Below the pieces are notes generated by a model, which was not told the origin of the DNA, ran no database searches, and saw nothing but the letters and a program-made list of their open reading frames with translations. A program made the translations under genes and the position numbers. 64,000 bases of DNA. Origin: Scleropages formosus (Eukaryota; Chordata; Actinopteri; Osteoglossiformes; Osteoglossidae). Where the stretch lies: positions 12,662,610 through 12,726,609 of the forward strand of contig NC_041806.1 in assembly GCF_900964775.1 (NCBI RefSeq), read 5' to 3'. Below are positions 21,616-30,708 of the stretch, one piece after another. The number at the start of each line of letters is the position of its first letter. Position 1 is the first letter of the stretch.

Positions 21616-21838
21616 AATACACACATGCACATTGTCTGAAGTCATTTGTCCCAAGCTTGGTCATGGCAAACTGAAGCCTAACCCAGTGACACAGGTCACA
21701 AGCCTGGAGGGGGAGGGGACACACCCAGGACAGGACACCAATCTGTCACAAGGCACCCCAAGCAGGACTCAAACCCCAGGCCCACCAGAGAGCAGGACCC
21801 AGTCCAACCCACTGCACCACCGTGCCACTGTGCCCCCA
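21616..21838 (-). mobile_element. tRNA-derived SINE, type B
   Basis: Minus-strand copy from an ACACACATGCACATTGTCTG tail to a head near 21838. The sequence on either side reads (C)AATTAAATACA (21612-21622 and 21841-21851), a likely 10-bp target-site duplication. Confidence 0.88.
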
Positions 21839-22023
21839 TCCAATTAAATACATGAATACTTAATTTGCATAATTCCTTGGGCTTTCTTGCTATAAGAAAT
21901 TTTTGGAGACAAGACAGGAGAAACTAAATCAGTGAGAAACATTTTATTGTTAGACATAGATTAATACATCTTGCATTACAAATGTAAAATTTACCCAATT
22001 AACCAATGATAACAGCAATATTA

Positions 22024-22238
22024 CACACACACACACACATTTTCTGAACCGCTTGTCCCATACAGGGTTGCGGGGAACCGGAGCCTACCCGGTAACACAA
22101 GGCGTAAAGCCGGAGGGGGAGGGGACACACCCAGGACGGGACGCCAGTCCATCGCAAGGCACCCCAAGCGGGACTCGAACCCCAGACCCACCGGAGAGCA
22201 GGACCCGGTCCAACCCACTGCGCCACCGCGCCCCCCTT
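22024..22238 (-). mobile_element. tRNA-derived (TG)n-tailed SINE, type A
   Basis: Complete copy with target-site duplication ACAGCAATATTA at 22012-22023 and 22239-22250. Confidence 0.93.
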
Positions 22239-22394
22239 ACAGCAATATTAATAAACGATAAAAAGAGAAAAATAAGGTTGTAGTAATTTGATCCCAGGGA
22301 TATTTGGAATGTGAGCAAAAATAAAAAAAGCAATTGTTTCCTTCTCAGCTGAGCAAAAAAGAAGAGAAAAGCAAAATATGACTGCTAAACTTGC

Positions 22395-23225
22395 TCATTA
22401 CATTGAGCCACTGGTAGCCCCCATTCTCTCCCACCCGGGGATTTGATGGCCTGCTCCTGCCAGGTGGGTGGTGGCGAGGCGGTGAAGTTGGCCCAGAACG
22501 CAGAAGACATTATGTTGTTCCTGTGCTCAGACACGTTGCTCAGTCTGGTTCAGGTGTTCAGGCGTGCCTCTGGCATGGCGCTGAACCTCGGCAAGTCCCT
22601 CATTAAGTACTTCGGCAGCTGGGAAAACAGGACTGCATCAGAGGTTTCTTCCAATGCAGCGGTCCTCTCAAGGTGCTGAGGGTCAATTTCCTTTAGGAAG
22701 GTACCACCAGAGTCAGTTGGGAAGAACACTTAGCTAACGCCAGATAGAAATGGGATTGTGGAAGACCAGGTCCTTCTCCTTGACAGGAAAAAGACTGGCG
22801 CTGAAGATGGACATCCTCCCTATATTACAGTACTTTGCGCAGTTGTAACCCTTGCCATGCTCAATACAGAGAGGCCGTACAAAAATGTTTTCCACCTCGT
22901 CTGGGAGGGCAGGTATGAGTATGTGAGGAGGAAGCTTATGTACTTTCTAAAGGAGGAGTGAGGGAGGAATGTGCCTGACATACCTCTCAAAATGGATTGT
23001 CTACAAGATATGTAACTGTCTGGCAGCTCCGATCGAGCATCCCCACCATTACTTTGTGCATCTTTGAGTGGCCCTTTCGATGTGCTAGTTGGCGAAATCC
23101 TGGTCCAACACTGGGCCAAATCCCAAGACACGGCCCGCTCATTACAGCCACGCTGTGAAGTGGAGAAAGACCACAACGGCCGGGGTCAAGGCAGAGACCC
23201 TCCTCAAGCACAAGACTCTGAATTA
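22395..23225 (+). mobile_element. Tx1/L1-group LINE fragment
   Basis: It aligns by eye with 2595-3410 of the first Tx1 copy: CATTGAGCCACTGGTAGCCC, then CTGAACCTCGGCAAGTCCCT, CTCGTCTGGGAGGGCAGG and GACACGGCCCGCTCATTACA. It covers the end of the RT and part of the following domain. It is heavily mutated and both ends are truncated. Confidence 0.75.
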
Positions 23226-23379
23226 TAGAACACAAACCTAAACTGATCCTTAAGCAAGATACAGGTATGATCAACCAGTTGAGTTATGATCAAAGTGTTC
23301 TCTCCAATTTTGATGCCTTTAGCATTAGAACTTTGGACAATATATAGAGGCAGCATTTCTGCAGTCAGTAGGAATAAGA

Positions 23380-23750
23380 AACTTATGCCTCTTATGATGT
23401 TGTAATGGCACTGGGGAGAGCTGACAACTCAGTGTAAATAGTTGTGATTTATGTCTATTTCTGTACATAGCTCGGGGTTCCGTGTTGATTTGTTGTTTTG
23501 TTATTCATCCACAGTTTGTCATAAGGGGAGTTCTGGGGAGTTCCGGGGTGGCACCTTAACCATTGGGTGCGGTATGTGGGCTGTGGATGACTTAGGGGGG
23601 CTCTCCACTGTTCAGGGGACTTGCACTGTCTGAAGTGTCTTTGTTGAGACTGCTGCCAAAAAGACATGTACTCTGTAAATAAAGAGCATGTTCCTCTCCC
23701 CTTGACTCCTGAGCCTGTTTCTAGTAGCTCCTTGGGGAGATGCTACAATA
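23380..23750 (+). mobile_element. Possible Tx1-group 3' fragment
   Basis: Words such as TGTAAATAGTTG, GACTTAGGGGGGCTCTCC, CTTAACCATT and AAAGACATGTA occur in the same order at 44660-44900, upstream of the Tx1 3' end there. The region ends in AATAAAGAGCATGTTCC. The similarity is patchy. Confidence 0.4.
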
Positions 23751-24380
23751 TTAAACCTACAGGAATTATCAGTACTGTGCTTTTGTTAACATAGCATAAT
23801 GTAAGATAAAATCTCAGACATAAGACTTGCATTCATATTTGATCTATTAAATTCATACACCATAAGAACTGTCTCCCGAATTACAGAAAGCAACCACCCT
23901 CAAAACGTCAGTGATGGTTTTGTAAAATTTTGTGCAAAATAAAGCAGCAAGAACCTCCAAGTGGAAAGTCCCACAGCAAAACAGAACCATATTACCCCAC
24001 TGATTCCATCATAAAGTTTTTTCCTTACTGAAAATGTGTTTCCTGCATAAAGATCCATTTTGAATTTACAAAACAAACTCACAGATTTTCTTTTCACTAA
24101 ATTGCATATCATCCAAACAGTGAGGGAGAACCAAGAAAAAGTAGACAATAATATTAAAAAGAGCTAAATAATAATGAAAAATGAAAAAGAATGACTATGA
24201 AACATTCATAACCCAGCTTACATTCTAGTTTACATCTTTAAATTCTTTAACATTACATGTAATATTAAAGACATAACAAAGTAAATTAAGGGTTAAAGAA
24301 AGTTAAAAAAACACTAAAAACTACAGCATTTTTCACTGATTAGCCAAAGCATATTTTTTCCATTAATATAAGCAAAGGCT
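23751..24380. other. AT-rich intergenic sequence
   Basis: No recognised gene or element. A minus-strand frame (24148-23900) has one hydrophobic stretch but no start context and no recognised relative. Confidence 0.4.
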
Positions 24381-24420
24381 CCTCTAACACCAGCCTTTTT
24401 CCCTTTCTCTCTGGCCTGTT

Positions 24421-24660
24421 TCACCAAAGTCTGCAGTCTATTTCATTCATATTCTGCGATAGGGCCTTCACAATCCTGAACTTGTTCTGATGCAGGTAGT
24501 CAGATGATCTGGTGTCTTTCCATACTTTATCATGAACATTCTGCGAGGCAAGCTGAACAAAGATGTGCCAAGTTTGCTCTGCAAAGAGTTCTAGGTCAAG
24601 TCTATGCAGAATGTCAGAAGAATCAATATGCTTCATAGTGATTGCCTTTTTCAAAAATAT
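24421..24660 (-). other. Unidentified coding-like frame
   Basis: A 77-residue open frame on the minus strand reads 'DSSDILHRLDLELFAEQTWH' and 'DKVWKDTRSSDYLHQNKFRI', with balanced amino-acid use unlike most shadow frames here. In another frame just downstream (24437-24345) is 'LVKQAREKGKKAGVRGAFAYI'. It lies 100 bases downstream of the exon-like piece at 24758-24872. I do not recognise it. It may be an eroded host gene or an unfamiliar element. Confidence 0.3.
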
Positions 24661-24757
24661 ACAGGATTACTTGTCTGACATTCTTGTTAGCTCATTCTGA
24701 AATCCCTGCGATTCAAAATTTCCATCTGCACTTGTATTCCTCCAACTCCAGGCTCAC

Positions 24758-24872
24758 CTGATGGAAAACCGTATTCTCCTTCTCCAGGGAAGCAGCCACA
24801 CTTTTCAAGGAAGCAGTTCTCTTAGTAACACCCTCTATTTTCTTGGCAAGAAACTCCAACAATGACATGAGG
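24758..24872 (-). other. Possible exon of an unidentified coiled-coil protein
   Basis: On the minus strand a strong acceptor (CTTTTCTCCTTTGTAG) precedes 115 bases and a good donor (CAG|GTGAGCC) follows. The frame reads 'LMSLLEFLAKKIEGVTKR' then 'TASLKSVAASLEKENTVFHQ', with heptad-like leucine spacing and many charged residues as in a coiled coil. The frame also stays open for 16 codons past the donor. The gene is unknown to me. Confidence 0.35.
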
Positions 24873-24943
24873 CTACAAAGGAGAAAAGGCTATGGACAAA
24901 ATTAACAAAAGCTGAGAAATAATTCCCGAGGTATGATTTCCAT

Positions 24944-25154
24944 TCACACACACAATGTCTACAATTGCTTGTCCTGAGTGGGGTCACAGTGAGCCAGAGC
25001 CTAACCTGGCAACACAGGGTGCAGGGCTGAAAGGGGAGGGGACACACCTCAGACAGGACACCAGTCCATCACAGGGCACCCCAAGCAGGACTTGAAATCC
25101 AGACCTACCACAGAGCAGGCCCTGGCCAAACCTGCTGCTCCACTGCATCCCCAA

Positions 25155-25155
<1 letters not shown>
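24944..25155 (-). mobile_element. tRNA-derived SINE, type B
   Basis: Minus-strand copy, diverged, with head ending near CCACTGCATCCCC. A younger type A copy has inserted at its head boundary. Confidence 0.85.
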
Positions 25156-25159
<4 letters not shown>

Positions 25160-25212
<53 letters not shown>

Positions 25213-25410
25213 TTTCAGAACCGCTTGTCCCATACAGGGTCGCGGGGAACCGGAGCCTACCCGGTAACACAGGGCGTAAGGCCGGAGGGGGAGGGGACAC
25301 ACCCAGGACGGGATGCCAGTCCGTCACAAGGCACCCCAAGCAGGACTCAAACCCTAGACCCACTGGAGAGCAGGACTGTGGTCCAACCCACTGCGCCACC
25401 GCACCCCCCT
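25160..25410 (-). mobile_element. tRNA-derived (TG)n-tailed SINE, type A, with expanded microsatellite
   Basis: Target-site duplication CCCCAATTTCA at 25149-25159 and 25411-25421. The tail has grown into an (AC)n tract of about 52 bases (25159-25210). The duplicated target is the head end of the older SINE next to it. Confidence 0.93.
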
Positions 25411-25421
25411 CCCCAATTTCA

Positions 25422-25505
25422 GTTAAATTCAATTTCTTTTTATAGAGCGTTCTTCTCACGCAGTGACACATAGTGCTTAAACACAGGCATAAGGCGAAGC
25501 TCTGC
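25422..25505 (-). mobile_element. L2-group LINE 3' tail, short
   Basis: TTTTTATAGAGCGTTCTTCT followed by CACGCAGTGACACATAGTGC and ACACAGGCATAAGGC is the minus-strand form of the L2 tail seen at 40354 and 59991. Confidence 0.65.
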
Positions 25506-25902
25506 CTTCCTGTGGATGCTCCCTGTGTCAAAGTCATCTTTGCATTTAATTTGATTTTTGCCTTATATACCATTTTATAAAGCTTTGGTACTGGCTCTTA
25601 CTATGCACTGAGGGAGACCTGGGAACAGGACCTTAATATGTGCTGAAGTCTTCCCTGTCTGCACCTCCCTTTGCATCCAGGAAAAAACTTCAGGTTCATT
25701 CTAGTGCACCTTTACAGGATGTTCTCAGGGATATCTCAGCTGTGCTTTAAATGCAAAGCCTCTCCAGGCACTTTGATACATTTTTTCTAGGACTGTGTGT
25801 GATAAGATACAAGCTTACTTGACTGGGGTATACACAACAATTTAAGAAATCTTTAACAAAAAAATTATTTCTCTCCAACTATTGTCTTGTTTGCTGTGGT
25901 CC

Positions 25903-26066
25903 GGGGGTGTGGCGGCGCAGTGGCGCAACAGGCTTGGCTGGGTCCCGGTCTCTGGCGGTTCAAGTCCTGCTTGGGGTGCCCTGCAACAGACTGGGTGTAT
26001 GCCCTGTGTTGCTGGGTTAGGCTCTGGTTTGCTGTGACCCCGCTTGGGAGAAGTGGTTTCAGACTC

Positions 26067-26115
<49 letters not shown>
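25903..26115 (+). mobile_element. tRNA-derived SINE, type B, internally deleted, with (TA)n tail
   Basis: The head reads GGTGTGGCGGCGCAGTGGCG and the 3' end AAGTGGTTTCAGACTCTGTG. The part between GACTGGGTG and ATGCCCTGTG is deleted. The tail TGTGTGTATA continues into about 42 bases of (TA)n (26073-26115), a microsatellite switch from TG to TA. Confidence 0.85.
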
Positions 26116-26118
<3 letters not shown>

Positions 26119-26454
26119 CCTGTTAAATCACAACTGAAACTCCTTTCTTCATGTTGTTATGGTACAGTTACCTATGTAAGCTTATGGAGGACTGAAGTGA
26201 TTACTTGAAAAATTCAATTTGTATGGCAATTCTAATGATTTCTGGAATTTCTGAACACCCTTCTGGAAATTATTAGAAAGTGCAACATGATCATACCCGT
26301 AATAAATGGTGAACTTTTGACCCTGGGCCCTCACTCTATGTGTGTGGACATATTTGCTTTTTCTCGGTGTACTATCTATCTGTATGTCATTTTGACCCTG
26401 TGCTGTGTATAAAACCAATTTAAAAAAAAAAACTGGTCAAGTTAAATTGCCTGA

Positions 26455-26541
26455 CTGTACATGCTGCTTCAAGGATAGGCTCTGGATCACTGAAACTGAA
26501 CTGCACAAGTGGTTATTGAAAATGGATGGATGGATGGATGA
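26455..26541 (+). mobile_element. SINE 3' end with (GGAT)n tail
   Basis: GGCTCTGGATCACTGAAACT then ACAAGTGGTTATTGAAAATG resembles the 3' end of the TG-tailed SINE, but it ends in ATGGATGGATGGATGGATG, the Rex3-type tail. Only the 3' end is present. It abuts L2 sequence at 26542. Confidence 0.5.
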
Positions 26542-27000
26542 CCAGCATCAGAGGAGATATGAATATTATTAACAACATAGGTTAGAGCTGTTTCAATGCT
26601 ATGATAAGGCCAGAAACCAGAATTTTTTTCTTCAGATATATTATGATATTTAAGGTAGTTTACAATTTCCAATCTTTTCTAAAATGCCGGACAAAAATGA
26701 CAGATTAGACATAGGTCTGTAATTAATTGGTTCATCATGGTCAAGTTACAATTTTTTAGCAATGATCTAATAACAGCAACTTTATAAGTGTTCGATACAT
26801 TACCATTAAGTAACAAAGTATCACTAATGTTAACAATAGGTTTGGCAAGGACAGAAATTGCAGCTTTTGGTAATTTCTCAGGGAATGGGTCTAAAAGTCA
26901 GATAATAGATTGCATTAGCATGGTAATTTCATATATATTAATTAAAACTAGAGATAATATTAATATTATATGCATGACAGAAACCACAACATAAAATGCA
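26542..27000 (-). mobile_element. L2-group LINE, RT fragment (old)
   Basis: The minus strand reads 'IVNYLKYHNISEEKNSGFWPYHSIETALTYVVNNIHISSDAG', matching position by position the better copy at 61261-61818 ('KYLNHHNIFEKFQSGFRTGHSTETALTRIVND', split here for length by the alignment). Upstream nucleotide words such as GGTCTGTAATTAATTGG and GGTCTAATAACAGC also match 61830-61920. It is strongly decayed. Confidence 0.65.
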
Positions 27001-27254
27001 AATATGCAAGGCTCTCTCAGGCCATTGAAGCCATCTGAAAATCTCAGACTCAGAGGTGTTAAATACACAACTGGAACAACTTTCTGGAGAGCTTGATTTT
27101 CAGGATTTTTTCATACTTATTCCGCTGGACACAAGTGTCAAAAAAGAGTTTAAAGTATGTGACAGACACTTATAATGAGGCCTGGACCAAGGTAAATGAA
27201 CACTGAGACCTTCATGTGAAAGCATTCAAACTGCAATGCTTATTAATTCCATTT

Positions 27255-28100
27255 AATTTTATAGTGTGCTCTTCTCACACAGAGCACTGAACAAAGGCAT
27301 AAGACAAAGTATTTATGTATTTATTAAAGCTATAATTATGCCTATCTGCCACAGAGGAAAGGAACAAAAAACTCCCAAGTGAAAGTCAGGGGAGAAAAAA
27401 CCTCTGGGGGTCCAAGTGCCAGTGGCTTCCCACCTTTCCCGGGCATTCTACAAAGACTTTTAAGTAAATTTACAACTAATAATAACATTGTAGCTGAGTG
27501 TTAACTTGATTTCCCAGTTCAAAAAGGTACGTATTTGTCCATCACAGCAGGTGATCATCAGCTTCAGTCAGCATGGGGTGCTGATATCATAGCCAGTCGG
27601 CCACCCCAGGTGTCTTCTTAGCTAAACAATGCTCAGCAAGAAAGGCTGATAGTAAATAATGACTTAAAGAGATTAAAGAAGTTAATACGGGGGGGGGGGG
27701 GGGGGGGGGGATTACAGCTAAACAGCCATTACACTGCTTAGTGATATGCCTGAGTGAACATGTAAATCTTTAGTCTGGATTTAAAGACTGAGACAGACAG
27801 GGCATTCCTGACAGTAACTGGTAGACTATTCCACAGTTTAGGTGCTCTATAACTAAAGGCACGGCGTCCTACTGAGATCTTACTGATCACAGGTACTTTA
27901 AGGTACCACATCCAATGAACAAAGACAGCACCTTGGAACATAAAAATCAATAATCTCACAAAGATAAACCAGACCAATACCATTTACTGCCTTATAGGTC
28001 AGAAGTCAGATTTTATAATCAACTCTAAGCATAACCGGGAGCCAATACAGTGATTTCAGTACCGGTGTTACTGGTGTAAGTCCTGAATGCAATCTGTACA
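27255..28100 (-). mobile_element. L2-group LINE, 3' half
   Basis: The minus strand reads '[21 protein letters not shown]' then '[20 protein letters not shown]' (27750-27890), the C-terminus also seen at 45697-46020 and 60525-61025. The 3' UTR has the CCTCTGGGGGTCCAAGTGCC and GGCATTCTACAAAG words. A 22-base G run (27689-27710) interrupts the 3' UTR. Confidence 0.8.
27689..27710 (+). repeat. G22 homopolymer
   Basis: Twenty-two consecutive G residues inside the L2 3' UTR, able to form a G-quadruplex. Exact length is sensitive to sequencing error. Confidence 0.7.
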
Positions 28101-28107
28101 CTTGAAG

Positions 28108-28316
28108 CTTATACCATTGGTGGTAAAGACTCAAAATACCCTGATTCAAATCCTATTTTTGGCTGTAGTACCCTTGATTGAGATACTTACCCTGAATTGC
28201 CCCAGTGTAAAAAAAAAAAAAAATCCAGCTCTATAAACGAGTAAACCATCCTAAGCACAAATCTAACACTGTAAGTCACCACAGAGAAAAAGGTAAGGTG
28301 AATAAGTAAATAAATA
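28108..28316 (+). mobile_element. Second SINE family with L2-type tail
   Basis: GTAGTACCCTTGATTGAGATAC then CCCAGTGTAAAA and TAAGTCACCACAGAGAAAAAGG resemble the middle and tail of the elements at 14322 and 46884. The head is eroded. Confidence 0.5.
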
Positions 28317-28393
28317 ACCACAAAATTTTAGTTCCAACCATATTTTGAAACAATGCCTGTTTTTTTAGTACCAGTAATGCTGCAACCATAATA

Positions 28394-28609
28394 CACACAC
28401 ACACACACACATTTTCAGAACCGCGTGTCCCATACGGGGTCACGGGGAACCGGAGCCTACCCGGCAACACAGGGCGTAAGGCCGGAGGGGGAGGGGACAC
28501 ACCCAGGACGGGACGCCAGTCCGCCGCAAGGCACCCCAAGCGGGATTCGAACCCCAGACCCACTGGAGAGCAGGACTGTGGTCCAACCCACTGCGCCACC
28601 GCACCCCGC
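28394..28609 (-). mobile_element. tRNA-derived (TG)n-tailed SINE, type A
   Basis: Complete copy with target-site duplication TGCAACCATAATA at 28381-28393 and 28610-28622. Confidence 0.93.
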
Positions 28610-28889
28610 TGCAACCATAATAATGACATCCCATTTTGCCACAATAAAAATAATAATAATAAAAGCATAATGTTATAGTTATAGTCTTATTTACAATCAC
28701 GGAACGGAGGATTGTAGAGGTCTCGGAGTATGGGCGAGAAGTGCGTCTTTTCAGGTTGAGGAGCCACGGCCAAGAGCGTCTGACCAGCTGCTTTAATACT
28801 CCGTGGTCGTCAGTGACACATACGTTAGTCATGTGTTCCGTTCTGATTGGTTGTCATGTTACTGATGCTACGTTTTTCATTGGGGGATT

Positions 28890-29092
28890 CCTGAGGATCA
28901 GCGGGCTTGGTCGGGTCCTGCTCTCTGGTGGGTCTGGGGTTTGAATCCTGCTTGGGGTGCCTTGCGACAGACTGGCGTCCCATCCTAGGTGTCTTCCCTC
29001 CCCCTCCAGCCTTGCACCCTGTGTTGCTGGGTTAGGCTCTGGTTCGCCGTGACCCCGCTTGGATAAGCGGTTTCAGATTGTGTGTGTGTGTG
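28890..29092 (+). mobile_element. tRNA-derived SINE, type B, head missing
   Basis: It begins at GATCAGCGGGCTTGGTCGGG, lacking most of the A-box region, and runs to GATAAGCGGTTTCAGATTGTG and a TG tail ending near 29092. Confidence 0.85.
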
Positions 29093-29285
29093 CGCATATT
29101 TTCTTTCTTTAACGACATACAAATCCCTTACTGTAATACTGCAACTTTTTGCAAAAGGAATGCTTGGAAATCTAAAATATGCTCTTTCCCATTGTCAGTA
29201 ATGCGGTAGACATTAAATTACCGTCTAAAACAAATATTTTTTGTGAAACATCTAAGTGCCTAAGAATTTTCCACAAAACTGTATT

Positions 29286-29420
29286 TCATAGATAGAACTC
29301 ACTCAATTTCAGTACAGTTCCATTGATGCCCAGCTGTCCAAGAAAGGAGAGTAGAATCTGGTGGTTGACAGCATTGAGTATTGCGGACAGATCAAGGAGA
29401 ATAATGACCGAGGAGAGGGA
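29286..29420 (-). mobile_element. L2-group LINE, short RT fragment
   Basis: The minus strand reads 'VIILLDLSAILNAVNHQILLS' then 'FLGQLGINGTVLKL', an RT motif A region (LLDLSAAFDTVDH in intact relatives). Confidence 0.65.
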
Positions 29421-29433
29421 AGCCACTCTAGTT

Positions 29434-29850
29434 GTGTCACATCCCACGGGGTCACTGCCCCTCCTGGTCAGAGGCGGCGCCACTCAGTGCCGCTAGTTAA
29501 CGCTTACCTATCACCTCACAGTCTCGTAGGACATGGAGGTATAAAAGGAGCCAGCGGAGCAGAACTAGTCGCGGATTCTTAATCAGCAGTTCTCTTGTGC
29601 TTCCTTGGCGATTGGTAGTCTCTTGTTCCCTCAGTCTGTTTCCTAGGTGTGCATGTTCCAGTCCCGAGTGCCCGTCCCGTCAGTTCCTGCCTCTTGTTCT
29701 TCAGTCCTGGTCCATCGTTCCTGTCCGGTATTTCATCACGTCTCAGGGTTGCGGTCAGACTCACAGATTAGCGTTTCACTGTTCACCGTAGTTCCAACAC
29801 CGTGTGTGTTTCCTGGTCTCGTGTTTCTTGTTTCACTTCCACCGAGTGTC
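29434..29850 (+). other. LTR-like or promoter-like segment
   Basis: It begins TTGTGTCACATCCCACGGGG, has a TATA box GGTATAAAAGG at about 29539 and a C/T-rich tract full of TTCCTGTC-like words after it, as in the solo LTR at 4082. It interrupts L2 sequence. I could not find matching end duplications, so the boundaries and the LTR nature are unproven. Confidence 0.35.
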
Positions 29851-30700
29851 TTACAATACTCAGAGTCAGGAGGTCCAATGATAAGCTGGGGTGAAGTCAG
29901 CCTTCCTCACAGCAGACTGGCAATTCCGGAGTCCCATGGAGAGGTTGAAATAGGATGAAGGGCTTGATAGATGAGGATGAACCAGCTTGCTGGAGCGTCT
30001 GAGTCTTCCGATGGTGGTGATATCGCACAGTTTGGTTGCTACAGACAACTCTGACAGCAAACATTTTTGGCACATGATCCCTTTGAAGGCAGAACTCATG
30101 CAGTAAGAGTGGCCTCCCTTTGTGGACTTCCACAGGGCTTCCACTTGTGGGCTTTCACTTCCACTTTCTTTGCATGTCAAGTCTTTGCATCACAAGGCTG
30201 CTGCTACTACTGCTGCTATATGTCACCTGTTGTAATCTGAAGCTGGCTAATTTGTGTCAGCAGAGAGTCAGAACTGAAACTACTTTGTGATTAGAACCAT
30301 AACGAAGGGGCGGTACGATTAATCTGATTGCCTGAGTGACACACAGTGCACAGTACATGACATAAAGAAACAAACAAATGGATAAGAATAATCGACAACT
30401 GCACAAATGCAGAACATACTACTTTGATTTATATGCAAAATTAAACAATGAGAATGCGTGCTGGGATATAGCAGTAGCAAACAAACTTAAATGGAACACG
30501 ATGAGCTGCAGCGACAATCCTCCAAAATGAATATAATGCACATCACATAGTGCAAATGATGAACCACAGAGAGTTTGGTCATCATTGAACATAGTGAGGA
30601 GTGCTAGCCCCGGAGTCCCTTTCTGGGAAGTGCTCACTGTGGGGCTCAGCAGAGAGCTATATGTGAAGGTATCCTTTGGCAACATCGGATGTTGCAGTAA
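29851..30700. other. Unassigned sequence
   Basis: Includes a 104-residue minus-strand frame (30180-29866) with no recognised relative and a CTGCTGCTACTACTGCTGC stretch (30199-30217). No gene or repeat family is identified. Confidence 0.4.
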
Positions 30701-30708
30701 TAATAATA

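Noticed and set aside
22021-22226. Many open frames with recurring text such as '[36 protein letters not shown]'.
   Set aside because: They are all translations of the TG-tailed SINE in different frames. The sequence is a non-coding tRNA-derived element (text split points are arbitrary).
23900-24148. A hydrophobic minus-strand frame as a membrane protein.
   Set aside because: The hydrophobic text comes from AT-rich sequence (AAA/TTT-rich codons on one strand). No start context or splice signals.
25159-25210. Tandem repeats as a possible CRISPR array.
   Set aside because: These are plain dinucleotide runs at SINE tails, with no spacers, in a vertebrate genome.
29866-30180. A 104-residue minus-strand frame as a host exon.
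   Set aside because: No recognisable domain and no convincing splice sites at its ends. Kept only as unassigned sequence.
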